Source: Bacteroidales bacterium
GTDB lineage: Bacteria > Bacteroidota > Bacteroidia > Bacteroidales > WCHB1-69
NCBI GenBank assembly: GCA_016285145.1
Contig: JAEEQE010000025.1
Span: forward strand, 1-43,156
Length of the DNA: 43,156 nt
Reading direction: 5' to 3'
The notes beneath the pieces are model-generated. The model did no database searches. It had not been told where the DNA came from and worked only from the letters and a program-made list of their open reading frames with translations. The translations under genes and the position numbers were made by a program. Positions 14,542-23,732 of the stretch are shown piece after piece; position 1 is the stretch's first letter, and each line of letters starts with the position of its first letter.

Positions 14542-16227
14542 ATGAAACGTTTTCTTTTGATGGGGCTGGTATTGATGGTTGCCCTTTCGTCATTCGCCCA
14601 GGCAACCGGTCTGGACACGAGTTTGGTACAACAATATGTGGAAGTTCAGATGACATCTGATCGGTTATACTCGTTTTCCCGCGATTTCTCGGTGGATAAG
14701 GTCCGTCGGTTGGATGCAGATCATTTTCTTGTACGAGTTTGCTTGGGCCGGAAGGAGTATGCCCGATTCTTGGATTTGGGTTTGCCTTACAGTGTGGTGC
14801 CCCCCAATCGGGCCACGTTGGCGATGGCTACCAGCTACAGCCAGATGGTCTCCTCCTGGAACCGTTATCCCACATATTCAACGTATAAGGCCATGCTGGA
14901 CACGTTCCAAAGGCAGTTTCCGGGTCTTTGCAAGATTGACACGATTCTGGCAGCCACGCCCGGCGGTCGATCGCTGTTTGCTGTGCATATTAGCAACAAT
15001 CTTCAGGATAAGGGCGACAAGCCGTCGTTCTTCTACTCCGCCACCATGCATGGCGATGAGCCGGTAGGCTATTATCTGATGCTGCATCTTATTCATTATA
15101 TGTTGAATAATTATGAAACGGATGCCCGTGTCCATCGATTGGTGGATAGTGTGGACATTTGGATCTGCCCATTAGAGAACCCGGACGGCACCTATTATTA
15201 TTCCAATAATCAGTTGAGTTCATATTATTCTACCCGGTACAATTATAATGAAGTGGATTTGAACCGGTCCTATCCTCAATTCGGACATTCCACATCCGGC
15301 AGTTACGAACCGGAAATAGAAGGGATGATGGCATTCGGCACGCAGCATCATTTCACAATGTCGGCCAACTTTCATGGTGGTGCTGAAGTGTGCAATTATC
15401 CGTGGGACACTTGGACATCTAACCAACGTTCCCATGCCGATGTCTTATGGTGGCTGGATGTTTCCCGCCGTTTCGCCGACACCTGCCACAAGTATCAAAG
15501 TTCCTATATGACAGAAGAGTCCAACGGTGTGACCGAGGGTGGCGACTGGTATGTGATCACAGGATCACGCCAGGATTATTTCAACTATTTCCAGTCGTGT
15601 CGAGAGATGACCATTGAGGTGAGTGAAGACAAGGTGGTATCCTCCAACCTGTTGCCCAACTATTGGAATTGGATTAAATCCTCTCTGCTCAATTACATCG
15701 AGGAGAGCCTTTACGGTATTCGGGGCATTGTGACTGATTCGGTGACGGGTCTTCCCATCGAGGCGCAGGTTACGATACTCAACCACGACAAGGACAACTC
15801 TCAGGTTTCATCGCATCTGCCGGCGGGTGACTACCATCGTCCCATCAAGGCGGGTACTTATAATGTCATATATTCGGCTCCCGGCTATTATTCCAAAACA
15901 ATGACACTCACGGTGGGCACGCATGCGACTCTTTGGCAGGACGTGGCCTTGGTGCCGGTAACATACGGGGTGGAAGAGCATGACAAGTCTATGTTCGCGA
16001 TTTCCCCGAATCCTGCAACTGACTATGTGGTTCTGACGGCACCGGAAGGCTTTGCTATGGATTTGAGTGTGGAACTTTACGACATCAGCGGACGACTGAT
16101 GAAGTCGGTGCCGATGGAAGGATCTTCGTTCCGATTGGATGTTTCCGATATGCCTGCCGGTGTGTATATGGTTAAAATATCGGATGCTAAAATGGTGTTG
16201 CATAGTGGGAAGGTTGTAAAAAAATAA
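14542..16227 (+). CDS. Secreted M14 zinc carboxypeptidase with T9SS sorting domain
   Basis: This 561-residue protein is an exported metallocarboxypeptidase. A signal peptide spans residues 1-20. The M14 catalytic domain has zinc ligands H170 and E173 in MHGDEP and H278 in FHGG, substrate residues N241-R242 in DLNRSYP, and the catalytic glutamate E359 in MTIEVSEDK. A beta-sandwich domain like CarboxypepD_reg follows at about 392-470 (GIRGIVTDSVTGLPIEAQV). The last 80 residues begin ISPNPATDYV and end MPAGVYMVKISD...KVVKK, a type A sorting domain of the T9SS, so the enzyme is exported across the outer membrane. It starts 6 bases after dapA and is followed after 18 bases by the GH42-like gene. 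Confidence 0.93.
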   Translation: MKRFLLMGLVLMVALSSFAQATGLDTSLVQQYVEVQMTSDRLYSFSRDFSVDKVRRLDADHFLVRVCLGRKEYARFLDLGLPYSVVPPNRATLAMATSYSQMVSSWNRYPTYSTYKAMLDTFQRQFPGLCKIDTILAATPGGRSLFAVHISNNLQDKGDKPSFFYSATMHGDEPVGYYLMLHLIHYMLNNYETDARVHRLVDSVDIWICPLENPDGTYYYSNNQLSSYYSTRYNYNEVDLNRSYPQFGHSTSGSYEPEIEGMMAFGTQHHFTMSANFHGGAEVCNYPWDTWTSNQRSHADVLWWLDVSRRFADTCHKYQSSYMTEESNGVTEGGDWYVITGSRQDYFNYFQSCREMTIEVSEDKVVSSNLLPNYWNWIKSSLLNYIEESLYGIRGIVTDSVTGLPIEAQVTILNHDKDNSQVSSHLPAGDYHRPIKAGTYNVIYSAPGYYSKTMTLTVGTHATLWQDVALVPVTYGVEEHDKSMFAISPNPATDYVVLTAPEGFAMDLSVELYDISGRLMKSVPMEGSSFRLDVSDMPAGVYMVKISDAKMVLHSGKVVKK

Positions 16228-16245
16228 ATTTCCAAGTCGATTCGT

Positions 16246-18510
16246 ATGAAACAGATTCGAATGTTGTGGGTTTGCCTGTGCATAGGAATGCTCGGGCGGG
16301 TGTGTTCATTGTCTGCGCAGACGGGTGTGGACTATCGGGTGAAGCGGGCAGAGGTGAAACCCTACAAGGGACGGCCGGCACTCTATATCAATGATGTACC
16401 TGTGGTACCCCAGTTTTATGCGCTTACCGACCGTCCGACGGGCAATCGTTCTTACGAGGCGGGACCGTCGCATAATATCGCCTTGTTTGCCGATGCGGGC
16501 TTCACGTTGTTCCAGTTGGACATCTGGTTTGAGGATATGGTGGCGGAGGATGGTTCGTTGGATGTTGGTGAGGCGAAACGTCAGGTGCGCGGCGTGCTGG
16601 CGCATTGTCCGAAGGCGGCTGTGATGTTCCGGCTGCATTGCAATCCAACCTTCCGATGGCTGAAAGAACATCCGGAAGAGTGTACCCGCTTTGCCGATGC
16701 AGGCTTGGCGGAAGAGCCCTACCGCCCAGCCTATCAGAACTATCTGTGGAAGGATTTGGACACTGTGCCGCGATGCAGCTATGCCTCTCAACGCTGGCTG
16801 AAGGAGATGGGAGCGATGGTGCGGCAGTTCTGCCGTGACTTTGCCGGCACGCCGGAAGGCGAACATGTGATGGGCCTTCAACTGACGATGGGCGTGAATG
16901 GAGAAAACCATTATTGGGCCTTCGTGAGGCACGACCCTGACGTGTCGGAACCGATGCAACGCTATTTCCGTTCCTATCTTTCGGATAAATATAGTACAGA
17001 TAAAATATTACAGCAAGCCTGGAATGACAAGAGTGTGACCTTGGCCACCGCCTCGGTGCCGGGCATGGAGCGGCATCAGACCTCCGCGGGCATCTTCCGC
17101 GATCCGCAGCGCGAACAGTCTGTTGTCGATTATTATGATTGTCAGCATCAGGCCGTTACAAACAGTATAAACTATTTTGCCAAGATAGTGAAGGAATCAT
17201 GGCCGCGTCCGGTAGTGGTGGGTTGTTTCTACGGCTACTATCTCTCGATGTTCGGGCGGCAGGCAGCGGGCGGTCATCTCCGCGAGGAGGATGTGCTAAA
17301 CTCACCATATATCGATTTCCTGTCTGCCCCGCAGGCCTATAACAAAAACAGCCGCCTGCCTGGTGGACCGGGTCTGTCACGCGGCTTGGTGGAATCCGTG
17401 AACCTGCATGGGAAACTGTGGCTCGATGAGATGGACCAGCCCAGCCATTACGGCTTCATCATGCTTGGTGGTCTGCAGCGTTATCCCAAGGACGAAAGCA
17501 TCCAGATTCTGCGTAAGTTCGTGTTGCATCCCTTCCTGCGTGGTGGCGGAATGTGGTATTATGATTTCGGCCCTATCATGACTTCAGGCTGGTGGGATGA
17601 CCCTGACTATATGGCGGAGATAGCTCGAATGAAACAGGTGGAAGAACGTTATTTCCATCATAATCAGGATAATCCGGCAGATGTGTTGATGGTGTTCGAT
17701 ACGAAAGTGTTTTACTATACAGCCAGTCGTGACACGGATGACCCGATCACAGACCAGACTTCTGTGAATGTGGTTGCAATAGAGGCGTTCAAGTCCGGCG
17801 CTTCCGTGGCCACCTGCTATTTGTCGGATTTGAAACGGATGCTGTTGGAAAAATACAAGGTGGTGGTCTTCGTGAATTGTTTTCATATAGAGCCGGAACT
17901 TCGGCAGTGGATTCGTCGCGAGGTGGCCCGTGATGGTCGCACCTTAGTGTGGCTGACGGCCCCGGGATACAACGACGGGCATACCTTGGATGTGCGGCAC
18001 GTGCGGGAGTGTGTAGGCATAGAGATGGAAGCTTTTTATGCGGATTCGATTCCTGATATGCAATTTGTGAACGCTTGGGATACCCTGTTCCAGCCGGGCG
18101 AACGGATTGCCGAGGTGGGTAAGACGATCTTCATGAGTGAAAAGAGGGGTGGAATGACTTGGCGGCAAGTTTTTTTCCGTGTCACGGATGATGCGGCGGT
18201 GCCGCTGGCCTGTTATCCAGATGGCTCGATGGCCGCCGCCCGCAAGAAGCACGATGGCGTTACGGATTGTTTTGTGGGCCTTCCGATGGTGGACTGCCGC
18301 CTGTGGCAGCATCTGTTCCGGGATGCCGGATGCCATATCTACGATGAGGATTCGGATGCCGTGGTGGCCGGTTCGGGACTGGTGATGATTCACACGAAAG
18401 ACGGTGGCCCGCGTACTATACGTCTGCGTAATGGCAGGACGATCAGCCTGTCGTTGAAACCGATGCAGACGCTGCTGTTGGATGCCGAGACCGGCGAGGT
18501 GGTGCTGTAG
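16246..18510 (+). CDS. Exported GH42-like glycoside hydrolase
   Basis: This 754-residue protein has a signal peptide (to about residue 25) and then a TIM-barrel-like region with VVPQFYALTDRP, FTLFQLDIWFEDM and FRLHCNPTFRWL. The barrel suggests a clan A beta-galactosidase-type enzyme near GH42. E220 in TMGVNGENHYW could be the acid/base and the glutamate in WLDEMDQPS (about 394) the nucleophile. After about residue 460 comes a domain with DVLMVFD and YKVVVFVNCF, reminiscent of the trimerisation domain of GH42, then a beta-rich tail. Exact family and substrate are uncertain. Gene order suggests co-transcription with the M14 gene. It converges on the GH92 gene with 16 bases between stops. Confidence 0.75.
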   Translation: MKQIRMLWVCLCIGMLGRVCSLSAQTGVDYRVKRAEVKPYKGRPALYINDVPVVPQFYALTDRPTGNRSYEAGPSHNIALFADAGFTLFQLDIWFEDMVAEDGSLDVGEAKRQVRGVLAHCPKAAVMFRLHCNPTFRWLKEHPEECTRFADAGLAEEPYRPAYQNYLWKDLDTVPRCSYASQRWLKEMGAMVRQFCRDFAGTPEGEHVMGLQLTMGVNGENHYWAFVRHDPDVSEPMQRYFRSYLSDKYSTDKILQQAWNDKSVTLATASVPGMERHQTSAGIFRDPQREQSVVDYYDCQHQAVTNSINYFAKIVKESWPRPVVVGCFYGYYLSMFGRQAAGGHLREEDVLNSPYIDFLSAPQAYNKNSRLPGGPGLSRGLVESVNLHGKLWLDEMDQPSHYGFIMLGGLQRYPKDESIQILRKFVLHPFLRGGGMWYYDFGPIMTSGWWDDPDYMAEIARMKQVEERYFHHNQDNPADVLMVFDTKVFYYTASRDTDDPITDQTSVNVVAIEAFKSGASVATCYLSDLKRMLLEKYKVVVFVNCFHIEPELRQWIRREVARDGRTLVWLTAPGYNDGHTLDVRHVRECVGIEMEAFYADSIPDMQFVNAWDTLFQPGERIAEVGKTIFMSEKRGGMTWRQVFFRVTDDAAVPLACYPDGSMAAARKKHDGVTDCFVGLPMVDCRLWQHLFRDAGCHIYDEDSDAVVAGSGLVMIHTKDGGPRTIRLRNGRTISLSLKPMQTLLLDAETGEVVL

Positions 18511-18526
18511 TCGCCTACGGGGGATA

Positions 18527-21448
18527 TCACCGTACCATAATCTCATCCATGAACAACCACGCTTGGTGGCCGGCACTCACATGCCAGTCGGGCAGCTTGC
18601 CGTAGTTGGAGATTTTCACTTTCAGATAACGTCCTTTACCCTTTCCTGTTACGACAAACTCGTGCAGCTTGGCTTCTTCTGACTTTTCGGATCCGATGCC
18701 ATTGGCTGTGCCGAAGGGCTGGTAGAGCTCGCCGTCGTCGGAAATGAAAACTTCCACTTTGGACGGGAAGAATATCCAGGCTCGCACATCTTCCAGACAG
18801 CTGATGGTCACGCGGTTGATCTCTTTGCTCTCCTGCAGGTCTATGACGGCCTCGAAATCGCCCTGGATGCCCTGCCAGTTGCCCACGCGCCAGTTGGCCT
18901 TGCCGCGGATGCCGTCGATGAGGCCGTCGTTTCCGCCGGCGAAGTACTGCGGGTTGGGTTGGGTGAGGTAGGTGAGCGTTTTGTCTTTGGTGAAGAAGAC
19001 GTAATGAGCCTCGGCGATGGGGCTGGCCCCGAGCTCTTTATGATAAGCTATCGCTTTGATTGTCATTTCTTTGTCCACGGTAATGGGCTTGTCGTACCGT
19101 GTGCCGTGCGTGGGCGCGGGCGTGCTGCCGTCGGTCGTATAATAAATGTCGGTCTCGGCCCACGTGTCCGCCTCATAGCTTTTCAGCTGTAGATTGTTTG
19201 GACGGTAGTTGAGGATTTCCACCTGCGAGGGTTCGCTGAAACTCCGTTTGTCGGTGGAGAAGTAGGGCACGGGTGGGGTCGGGATTTTGGTCACGTAGCC
19301 GTCGCGGGCACCCATGAAACGGTTGGTGGGCAATGAACTCATGGTGAAGACGATTTCACCACCGTTTTTGATGTCTTCGAATCTGATGCGCATGTACGGA
19401 TTGACGATGGATTTGCCGTTGATGGTGATATTGGCGACATTGTCGCCTTTGCCTTCCCGCCGTATAACCAAGCTTTTGCCATTTTCGAGTGTGATGGACG
19501 CCCGGTCGAAAAGCGGATAGCCTAACGAGTATTGGTTGCTGCCTGGACAGACGGGGTAGAATCCGAGGGCGCTGAACACGTACCACGCCGACATCTGGCC
19601 GCAGTCTTCGTTGCCGCAGAGACCATCGGGTTTGGAGGTGTATAGCTCCGTCATGATCTTGCGGACCATGTCGCAGGTCTTGTCGTAACGCAGTACTTCG
19701 TTGTAGAGGTAGGCAGCGTGATGGCTGGGCTCGTTGCCGTGCGCATACTGTCCGATGACGCCCGTGATGTCCGACTGGTCGCGGCCGGTCATCTTGGAGT
19801 CGGAGTGGAAAAGACGGTTCAGGAACATCTCGGTACGTTCTCTTCCGCCCATTTCATAGATGTAGCCCGACAGGTCGTGCGGCACGTAGGTGGAGTACTG
19901 CCAACTGTTGGCCTCGGTGTAGAAGTTGTTAACCTCCGTGGGGTCGAACGGGGTGACAAATCCGCCGTTGATCTTGGCGTGCATGAACCCGTTCGGGTCC
20001 AGAATATTGCGATAGGACAAGGCTCGCCGCTCGAACTCGTTGGCCACTTCTAAATTGTGTATCTTTGTGGCGAACCGGGCGATGCACCAGTCGTCGTAAG
20101 CATATTCCAACGTTTTTGACACGGATTCGTTGTCGGCATCGCCGGGAATGTAACCGTGTTGCGCGTATTCGGGCCGTCCGAGCTTGTTGAGGGTGGCACT
20201 GTGGACCATGGCCTGCAGCATTTCCTTCTCATCGTAAGGGTGGATGCCCTTGACATAGGCGTCCAGGATGACGGGCACGGAGTGGTAGCCGATCATGCAC
20301 CAGGTCTCATGGGCCGAGAGTTCCCACACGGGCAGCATCCCTCCCTGACGGTATTGTTGCATGAAAGTATAGAGAAAGTCTTCCGAGCGCTTCCGGTCAA
20401 TGATGTTTAGCAGCGGGTGCAGGGCGCGGTAGGTGTCCCACAACGAGAATACCGTGTACACTTGGTGCTTGCCGTCGCCATCGTGGATTTCGCCGTCCAT
20501 GCCGCGGTAGCGACCATCCAGGTCCGAGTAGAGGTAAGGGGATGTGAAACAGTGATATAAGGCTGTGTAAAATGTTTTAAGATACTCTTCGTTAGAGGAT
20601 TCCACTTTTATCTTGCCCAGTTCGCGGTTCCACTCCGAAACGGCGTTGTTCCGCACTTGGTCGAAGGTCAGACCCTGGGTTTCCTTTTGGTTGTTCATGG
20701 CTCCTGGGATATCCACGGCGGAAATGGCCACGTTGAGGGTCACAGTGCGCACGTTGTTGGCAAAGTAGAGAATGGCCTTGCAGTTCTCGCCACGCACGTC
20801 GTGGTCGCCGGCAGGCTGGTCGTTGTAGAAGTATTCCACCCGTTGCACGGGCGACGACGGTAGGATGGAGAAGGCGCAGTATTGGTCAGGATTCCAGGCT
20901 TCGGAGCGTCGGAAGCCGAAGAATTCGTTGCCCTGATGGGTGATGCCGGAGGCGAGCACCTTGTCTCGATGGGTCAGGTCGATGATAATGCCGCGCGGTC
21001 CTTTCTTGGGGAAGGTGTAGCGGTGCACGGCCACATATTTGCCGGTGGTGAGCTCCACTTGCACACCGTTGTCCAGCAGCACGCGGTAGTAGCCGGGTGT
21101 GGCAAGTTCGTTTTTATGGGCAAAAGTGCAGGAATACTCGTTGTTGTGGATGGAAGGCGTGCCTGTAAACGGCATGATGAGGATGTCGCCGTAGTCGCTG
21201 CAGCCGGTGCCGCTGAGGTGCGTGTGCGAGAAACCGTAGATGCGGCTGTCGCTGTAGTGGTAGCCGGAGCAGCCGTCCCAGCCGTCAAGACGTGTGTCGG
21301 GGCTGACCTGCACGGCCCCGAAAGGGACAATGGCACCGGGAAAGGTATGCCCGTGACCGTCAGTGCCCACAAAGGGGTTCACATGTTGCGATTGCGACCA
21401 CGCATGCACGGCGGCGAGGGCGAGTATCAAGAGCAGGAATTTTTTCAT
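18527..21448 (-). CDS. GH92 alpha-mannosidase with CHB_HEX_C and F5/8-type domains
   Basis: This 973-residue exported enzyme is a GH92 exo-alpha-mannosidase, a family that trims mannose from N-glycans or yeast mannans with calcium. After a signal peptide (1-19) the beta-sandwich domain begins with VNPFVGTDGHGHTFPGA, followed by GCSGYHY and GFSHTHLSGTG. The (alpha/alpha)6 domain carries TYRALHPL and the catalytic-site motif GNEDCGQMSAWYVFSALGFYPV. Past about residue 730 come a domain with YYTTDGSTP, typical of CHB_HEX_C, and a C-terminal discoidin-like (F5/8) domain of about 150 residues that may bind sugars. It is larger than the usual 750-residue GH92. It lies downstream of tRNA-Lys, separated by a terminator; a separate promoter is not obvious. 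Confidence 0.95.
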   Translation of the reverse strand: MKKFLLLILALAAVHAWSQSQHVNPFVGTDGHGHTFPGAIVPFGAVQVSPDTRLDGWDGCSGYHYSDSRIYGFSHTHLSGTGCSDYGDILIMPFTGTPSIHNNEYSCTFAHKNELATPGYYRVLLDNGVQVELTTGKYVAVHRYTFPKKGPRGIIIDLTHRDKVLASGITHQGNEFFGFRRSEAWNPDQYCAFSILPSSPVQRVEYFYNDQPAGDHDVRGENCKAILYFANNVRTVTLNVAISAVDIPGAMNNQKETQGLTFDQVRNNAVSEWNRELGKIKVESSNEEYLKTFYTALYHCFTSPYLYSDLDGRYRGMDGEIHDGDGKHQVYTVFSLWDTYRALHPLLNIIDRKRSEDFLYTFMQQYRQGGMLPVWELSAHETWCMIGYHSVPVILDAYVKGIHPYDEKEMLQAMVHSATLNKLGRPEYAQHGYIPGDADNESVSKTLEYAYDDWCIARFATKIHNLEVANEFERRALSYRNILDPNGFMHAKINGGFVTPFDPTEVNNFYTEANSWQYSTYVPHDLSGYIYEMGGRERTEMFLNRLFHSDSKMTGRDQSDITGVIGQYAHGNEPSHHAAYLYNEVLRYDKTCDMVRKIMTELYTSKPDGLCGNEDCGQMSAWYVFSALGFYPVCPGSNQYSLGYPLFDRASITLENGKSLVIRREGKGDNVANITINGKSIVNPYMRIRFEDIKNGGEIVFTMSSLPTNRFMGARDGYVTKIPTPPVPYFSTDKRSFSEPSQVEILNYRPNNLQLKSYEADTWAETDIYYTTDGSTPAPTHGTRYDKPITVDKEMTIKAIAYHKELGASPIAEAHYVFFTKDKTLTYLTQPNPQYFAGGNDGLIDGIRGKANWRVGNWQGIQGDFEAVIDLQESKEINRVTISCLEDVRAWIFFPSKVEVFISDDGELYQPFGTANGIGSEKSEEAKLHEFVVTGKGKGRYLKVKISNYGKLPDWHVSAGHQAWLFMDEIMVR

Positions 21449-21478
21449 TGTTTGGGGTGTTTTTAGGGATTGGTGAAG

Positions 21479-21516
21479 ATAAAAAAAGCACCCCGAACGG
21501 TTAGGTTTGGAGTGCT
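21479..21516 (-). terminator. Terminator after tRNA-Lys
   Basis: On the minus strand AGCACTCC pairs with GGGGTGCT (plus-strand 21509-21516 and 21487-21494) with one G-T pair, followed by a run of Ts. Confidence 0.75.
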
Positions 21517-21521
21517 TTCAG

Positions 21522-21594
21522 TGTCCCCTCAGGGACTCGAACCCTGGACCCATTGATTAAGAGTCAATTGCTCTACCAACTGAGCTAAGGAGAC
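21522..21594 (-). tRNA. tRNA-Lys (anticodon CUU)
   Basis: The 73-base cloverleaf is clear on the minus strand. The acceptor GTCTCCT pairs with AGGGGAC, the D-arm GCTC/GAGC encloses AGTTGGTA, the anticodon stem is ATTGA/TCAAT with loop CTCTTAA giving anticodon CTT, and the T-arm is CAGGG/CCCTG around TTCGAGT. The discriminator is A. CCA is not encoded and must be added. Confidence 0.97.
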
Positions 21595-21622
21595 TTGTTT
21601 TTTCTCTTTGCTTTTGCGGCGG

Positions 21623-21630
21623 CAAAGATA
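21623..21630 (-). promoter_or_regulatory. -7 element of the tRNA-Lys promoter
   Basis: The minus strand reads TATCTTTG here, 28 bases upstream of the mature tRNA 5' end. It is back to back with the promoter of the adenosyltransferase gene. Confidence 0.65.
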
Positions 21631-21641
21631 CATTTTTTTTA

Positions 21642-21649
21642 TACATTTG
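21642..21649 (+). promoter_or_regulatory. -7 element of the adenosyltransferase gene
   Basis: TACATTTG matches the consensus and lies 16 bases before the ATG at 21666. Confidence 0.55.
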
Positions 21650-21665
21650 CAAAAAAAATTTTTTT

Positions 21666-22205
21666 ATGAAGATTTATACGAAAACAGGAGATGCTGGAAT
21701 GACCTCATTGTCCGATGGATCAAGGGTTTATAAGAGTTGTGAACTGTTAGATGCATACGGTACCGTGGATGAGCTGAATGCGTTCATCGGGGTGCTGATT
21801 TCGAAAGAACGTGTCCCTTTTTTGGAAGAAATCCAACAAAAGTTATTTGTGGTGGGTGGAATGCTGGCCACGCCGCTTCCGTTGTGGGAGAAGTATTGGA
21901 AACAGGTGGATCTGGATGCTTTCGTAGAGGACATCGAACATGAAATCGATGCTATGTCGGCCCAGCTTCCACCATGGAAGGGGTTCATCCTGCCCCAAGG
22001 AAACGAAGTGATCGCCACCGCACATGTTTGTCGCACCGTATGCCGCCGCGCCGAACGGAATGTGGTCGCCCTCATGGCCTCCGAAGAAGCCTACAACAAG
22101 GTGCAAAAAGTGCTGAATAGACTGTCGGATTATTTCTTTATTTTGGCCCGTTTTTTCCATGTGAAATATCAAATTTCCGAAACTTATTATGTGTCAGTTA
22201 AATAA
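21666..22205 (+). CDS. PduO-type ATP:cob(I)alamin adenosyltransferase
   Basis: This 179-residue cytosolic enzyme adds the adenosyl group from ATP to cob(I)alamin, making coenzyme B12. The N-terminal YTKTGDAGMTSLSDG (4-18) is the ATP-binding loop of PduO-type enzymes, AYGTVDELNAFIG (30-42) follows, and VCRRAERNV near residue 123 carries the conserved arginine and glutamate. The four-helix bundle length is standard. No B12-dependent mutase is in the window, so the client enzyme (often methylmalonyl-CoA mutase in Bacteroidota) lies elsewhere. No cobalamin riboswitch was seen upstream. Confidence 0.93.
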   Translation: MKIYTKTGDAGMTSLSDGSRVYKSCELLDAYGTVDELNAFIGVLISKERVPFLEEIQQKLFVVGGMLATPLPLWEKYWKQVDLDAFVEDIEHEIDAMSAQLPPWKGFILPQGNEVIATAHVCRTVCRRAERNVVALMASEEAYNKVQKVLNRLSDYFFILARFFHVKYQISETYYVSVK

Positions 22206-22216
22206 AATTTCATTAA

Positions 22217-22250
22217 TTTGCGGTGTCATATCATAAATATTATACTTTTG
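22217..22250 (+). promoter_or_regulatory. Promoter of the small DUF2795-type gene
   Basis: TTTG at 22217-22220 and TACTTTTG at 22243-22250 are 22 bases apart; the ATG follows at 22290. Confidence 0.65.
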
Positions 22251-22289
22251 CACCCCTTAAAATTCGTATAAATTTTAATCGTAAAAGTT

Positions 22290-22511
22290 ATGTATTGGAC
22301 ACTGGAATTAGCAATGAAATTGGAAGATGCTCCATGGCCGGCTACAAAGGAAGAATTGTTGGATTATGCGATTCGTTCCGGTGCACCTATGGAGGTGATT
22401 GAGAATTTGCAGGAGATTGATGACGAAGGCGAGTCGTATGATTCCATCATCGATTTGTGGCCCGATTATCCCACGAAAGAGGATTTTTTCTTCAACGAAG
22501 ACGAATACTAA
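22290..22511 (+). CDS. Small conserved acidic protein (DUF2795-type)
   Basis: This 73-residue acidic protein begins MYWTLELAMKLEDAPWPATKEE and ends YPTKEDFFFNEDEY. It is a very conserved small protein in Bacteroidota, which I associate with DUF2795; its role is unknown. It has its own promoter and terminator, and so is a single-gene transcript, which fits a highly expressed small protein. No transmembrane or signal segment is present. Confidence 0.88.
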   Translation: MYWTLELAMKLEDAPWPATKEELLDYAIRSGAPMEVIENLQEIDDEGESYDSIIDLWPDYPTKEDFFFNEDEY

Positions 22512-22555
22512 AACTTGCGGGGTTGGCCACTGAAAATGTGAATCTGATAAATGAG

Positions 22556-22582
22556 GCGTGCTAATATGGCACGCTTTTTTTT
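22556..22582 (+). terminator. Terminator after the small conserved gene
   Basis: GCGTGC (22556-22561) and GCACGC (22569-22574) form a stem with a 7-base loop, followed by eight Ts. Confidence 0.8.
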
Positions 22583-22613
22583 GTGCCAAGGACGGTATTT
22601 CCGCTGTTTTTTG

Positions 22614-22621
22614 TACCTTTG
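22614..22621 (+). promoter_or_regulatory. -7 promoter element of galE
   Basis: TACCTTTG matches the consensus. The 50-base leader contains a small hairpin ACGG-aacg-CCGT. Confidence 0.6.
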
Positions 22622-22671
22622 CAACTTGTAAGACGGAACGCCGTTTTACCATAATTAATTATTGTAAAGAG

Positions 22672-23697
22672 ATGAAAAAGAAAATTTTGGTTACGGGAGG
22701 CGCAGGATTCATCGGAACTCATACGGTGGTGGAACTGCGCAAGGCCGGATACGAGGCGGTGGTGCTGGACAATCTCTGCAACAGCAGTCCCAAATCCCTT
22801 GAACGGGTGGCGGAACTTACGGGCGGGGATGAAATTCCCTTTTGTTGCGCCGACATTCGCGACCGGAATGCCTTGGAAGCCTTGTTTACCCAACATGAAT
22901 TTGATGCTTGCATCCATTTTGCCGGGCTGAAGGCCGTGGGTGAATCCGTGGCCAAACCATGGGAATATTACGAAAACAATATCGCGGGCACGCTTACACT
23001 GATAGATGTGATGCGCCGTCACGGCTGCAAGAACATCATCTTCTCCAGCTCTGCCACGGTCTATGGCGACCCGGTGCAGATCCCCATCACGGAGAAGTGC
23101 CCTAAAGGCCAGTGTACCAATCCGTATGGCTGGACCAAGAGCATGTTGGAGCAGATCCTGACCGACATGCAGACCGCCGACCCTGAATGGAACGTGGTGC
23201 TGCTGCGCTACTTCAACCCGATCGGGGCACACCCGTCAGGCCGGATAGGGGAGAACCCCAACGGCATCCCCAACAACCTGATGCCCTATATCACCCAGGT
23301 GGCCATCGGTAAGCGCGAATGTTTGGGCGTGTTTGGCGACGATTATGACACGCCCGACGGCACCGGCGTGCGCGACTATATCCATGTGGTGGATCTGGCG
23401 GAAGGCCATGTCAAGGCGCTGGAAGCCATTGATCGCCATTGCGGACTGGCTGTCTATAACCTCGGGACGGGGCATGGCTATTCCGTGCTGGAGGTGGTGC
23501 ATGCCTTCGAGGAGGCCAATCAGATGAAGATCCCTTACGTCATAAAGCCGCGGCGGGCAGGCGACATCGCGCAGTGCTACTCCGACCCCTCCAAGGCGGA
23601 ACGCGAGCTGGGCTGGAAAGCCCAGTACGGTATCGTTGAGATGTGCCGCGACAGCTGGAACTGGCAGAAAAACAACCCCGATGGATATGGGGATTAA
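22672..23697 (+). CDS. galE: UDP-glucose 4-epimerase
   Basis: GalE interconverts UDP-glucose and UDP-galactose for galactose use and surface glycan synthesis. The 341-residue protein is a short-chain dehydrogenase with the NAD loop [11 protein letters not shown] (8-18), [11 protein letters not shown] (82-92), SSSATVYG (125-132) and the catalytic Y152-x3-K156 in YGWTKS. Length is standard. The ATG at 22672 follows the promoter; the in-frame ATG at 22558 lies inside the previous terminator and is rejected. nadE follows after 35 bases with no promoter seen, so they may be co-transcribed. Confidence 0.95.
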   Translation: MKKKILVTGGAGFIGTHTVVELRKAGYEAVVLDNLCNSSPKSLERVAELTGGDEIPFCCADIRDRNALEALFTQHEFDACIHFAGLKAVGESVAKPWEYYENNIAGTLTLIDVMRRHGCKNIIFSSSATVYGDPVQIPITEKCPKGQCTNPYGWTKSMLEQILTDMQTADPEWNVVLLRYFNPIGAHPSGRIGENPNGIPNNLMPYITQVAIGKRECLGVFGDDYDTPDGTGVRDYIHVVDLAEGHVKALEAIDRHCGLAVYNLGTGHGYSVLEVVHAFEEANQMKIPYVIKPRRAGDIAQCYSDPSKAERELGWKAQYGIVEMCRDSWNWQKNNPDGYGD

Positions 23698-23732
23698 TAG
23701 TTTTATAATGTAATGATAATTAATGAAATACT

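Noticed and set aside
18527-21448. Polysaccharide utilisation locus
   Set aside because: No SusC, SusD or sensor-regulator gene is present beside the GH92 gene.
21595-21665. Cobalamin riboswitch before the adenosyltransferase gene
   Set aside because: The leader is only about 10 bases after the promoter, with no room for the aptamer.
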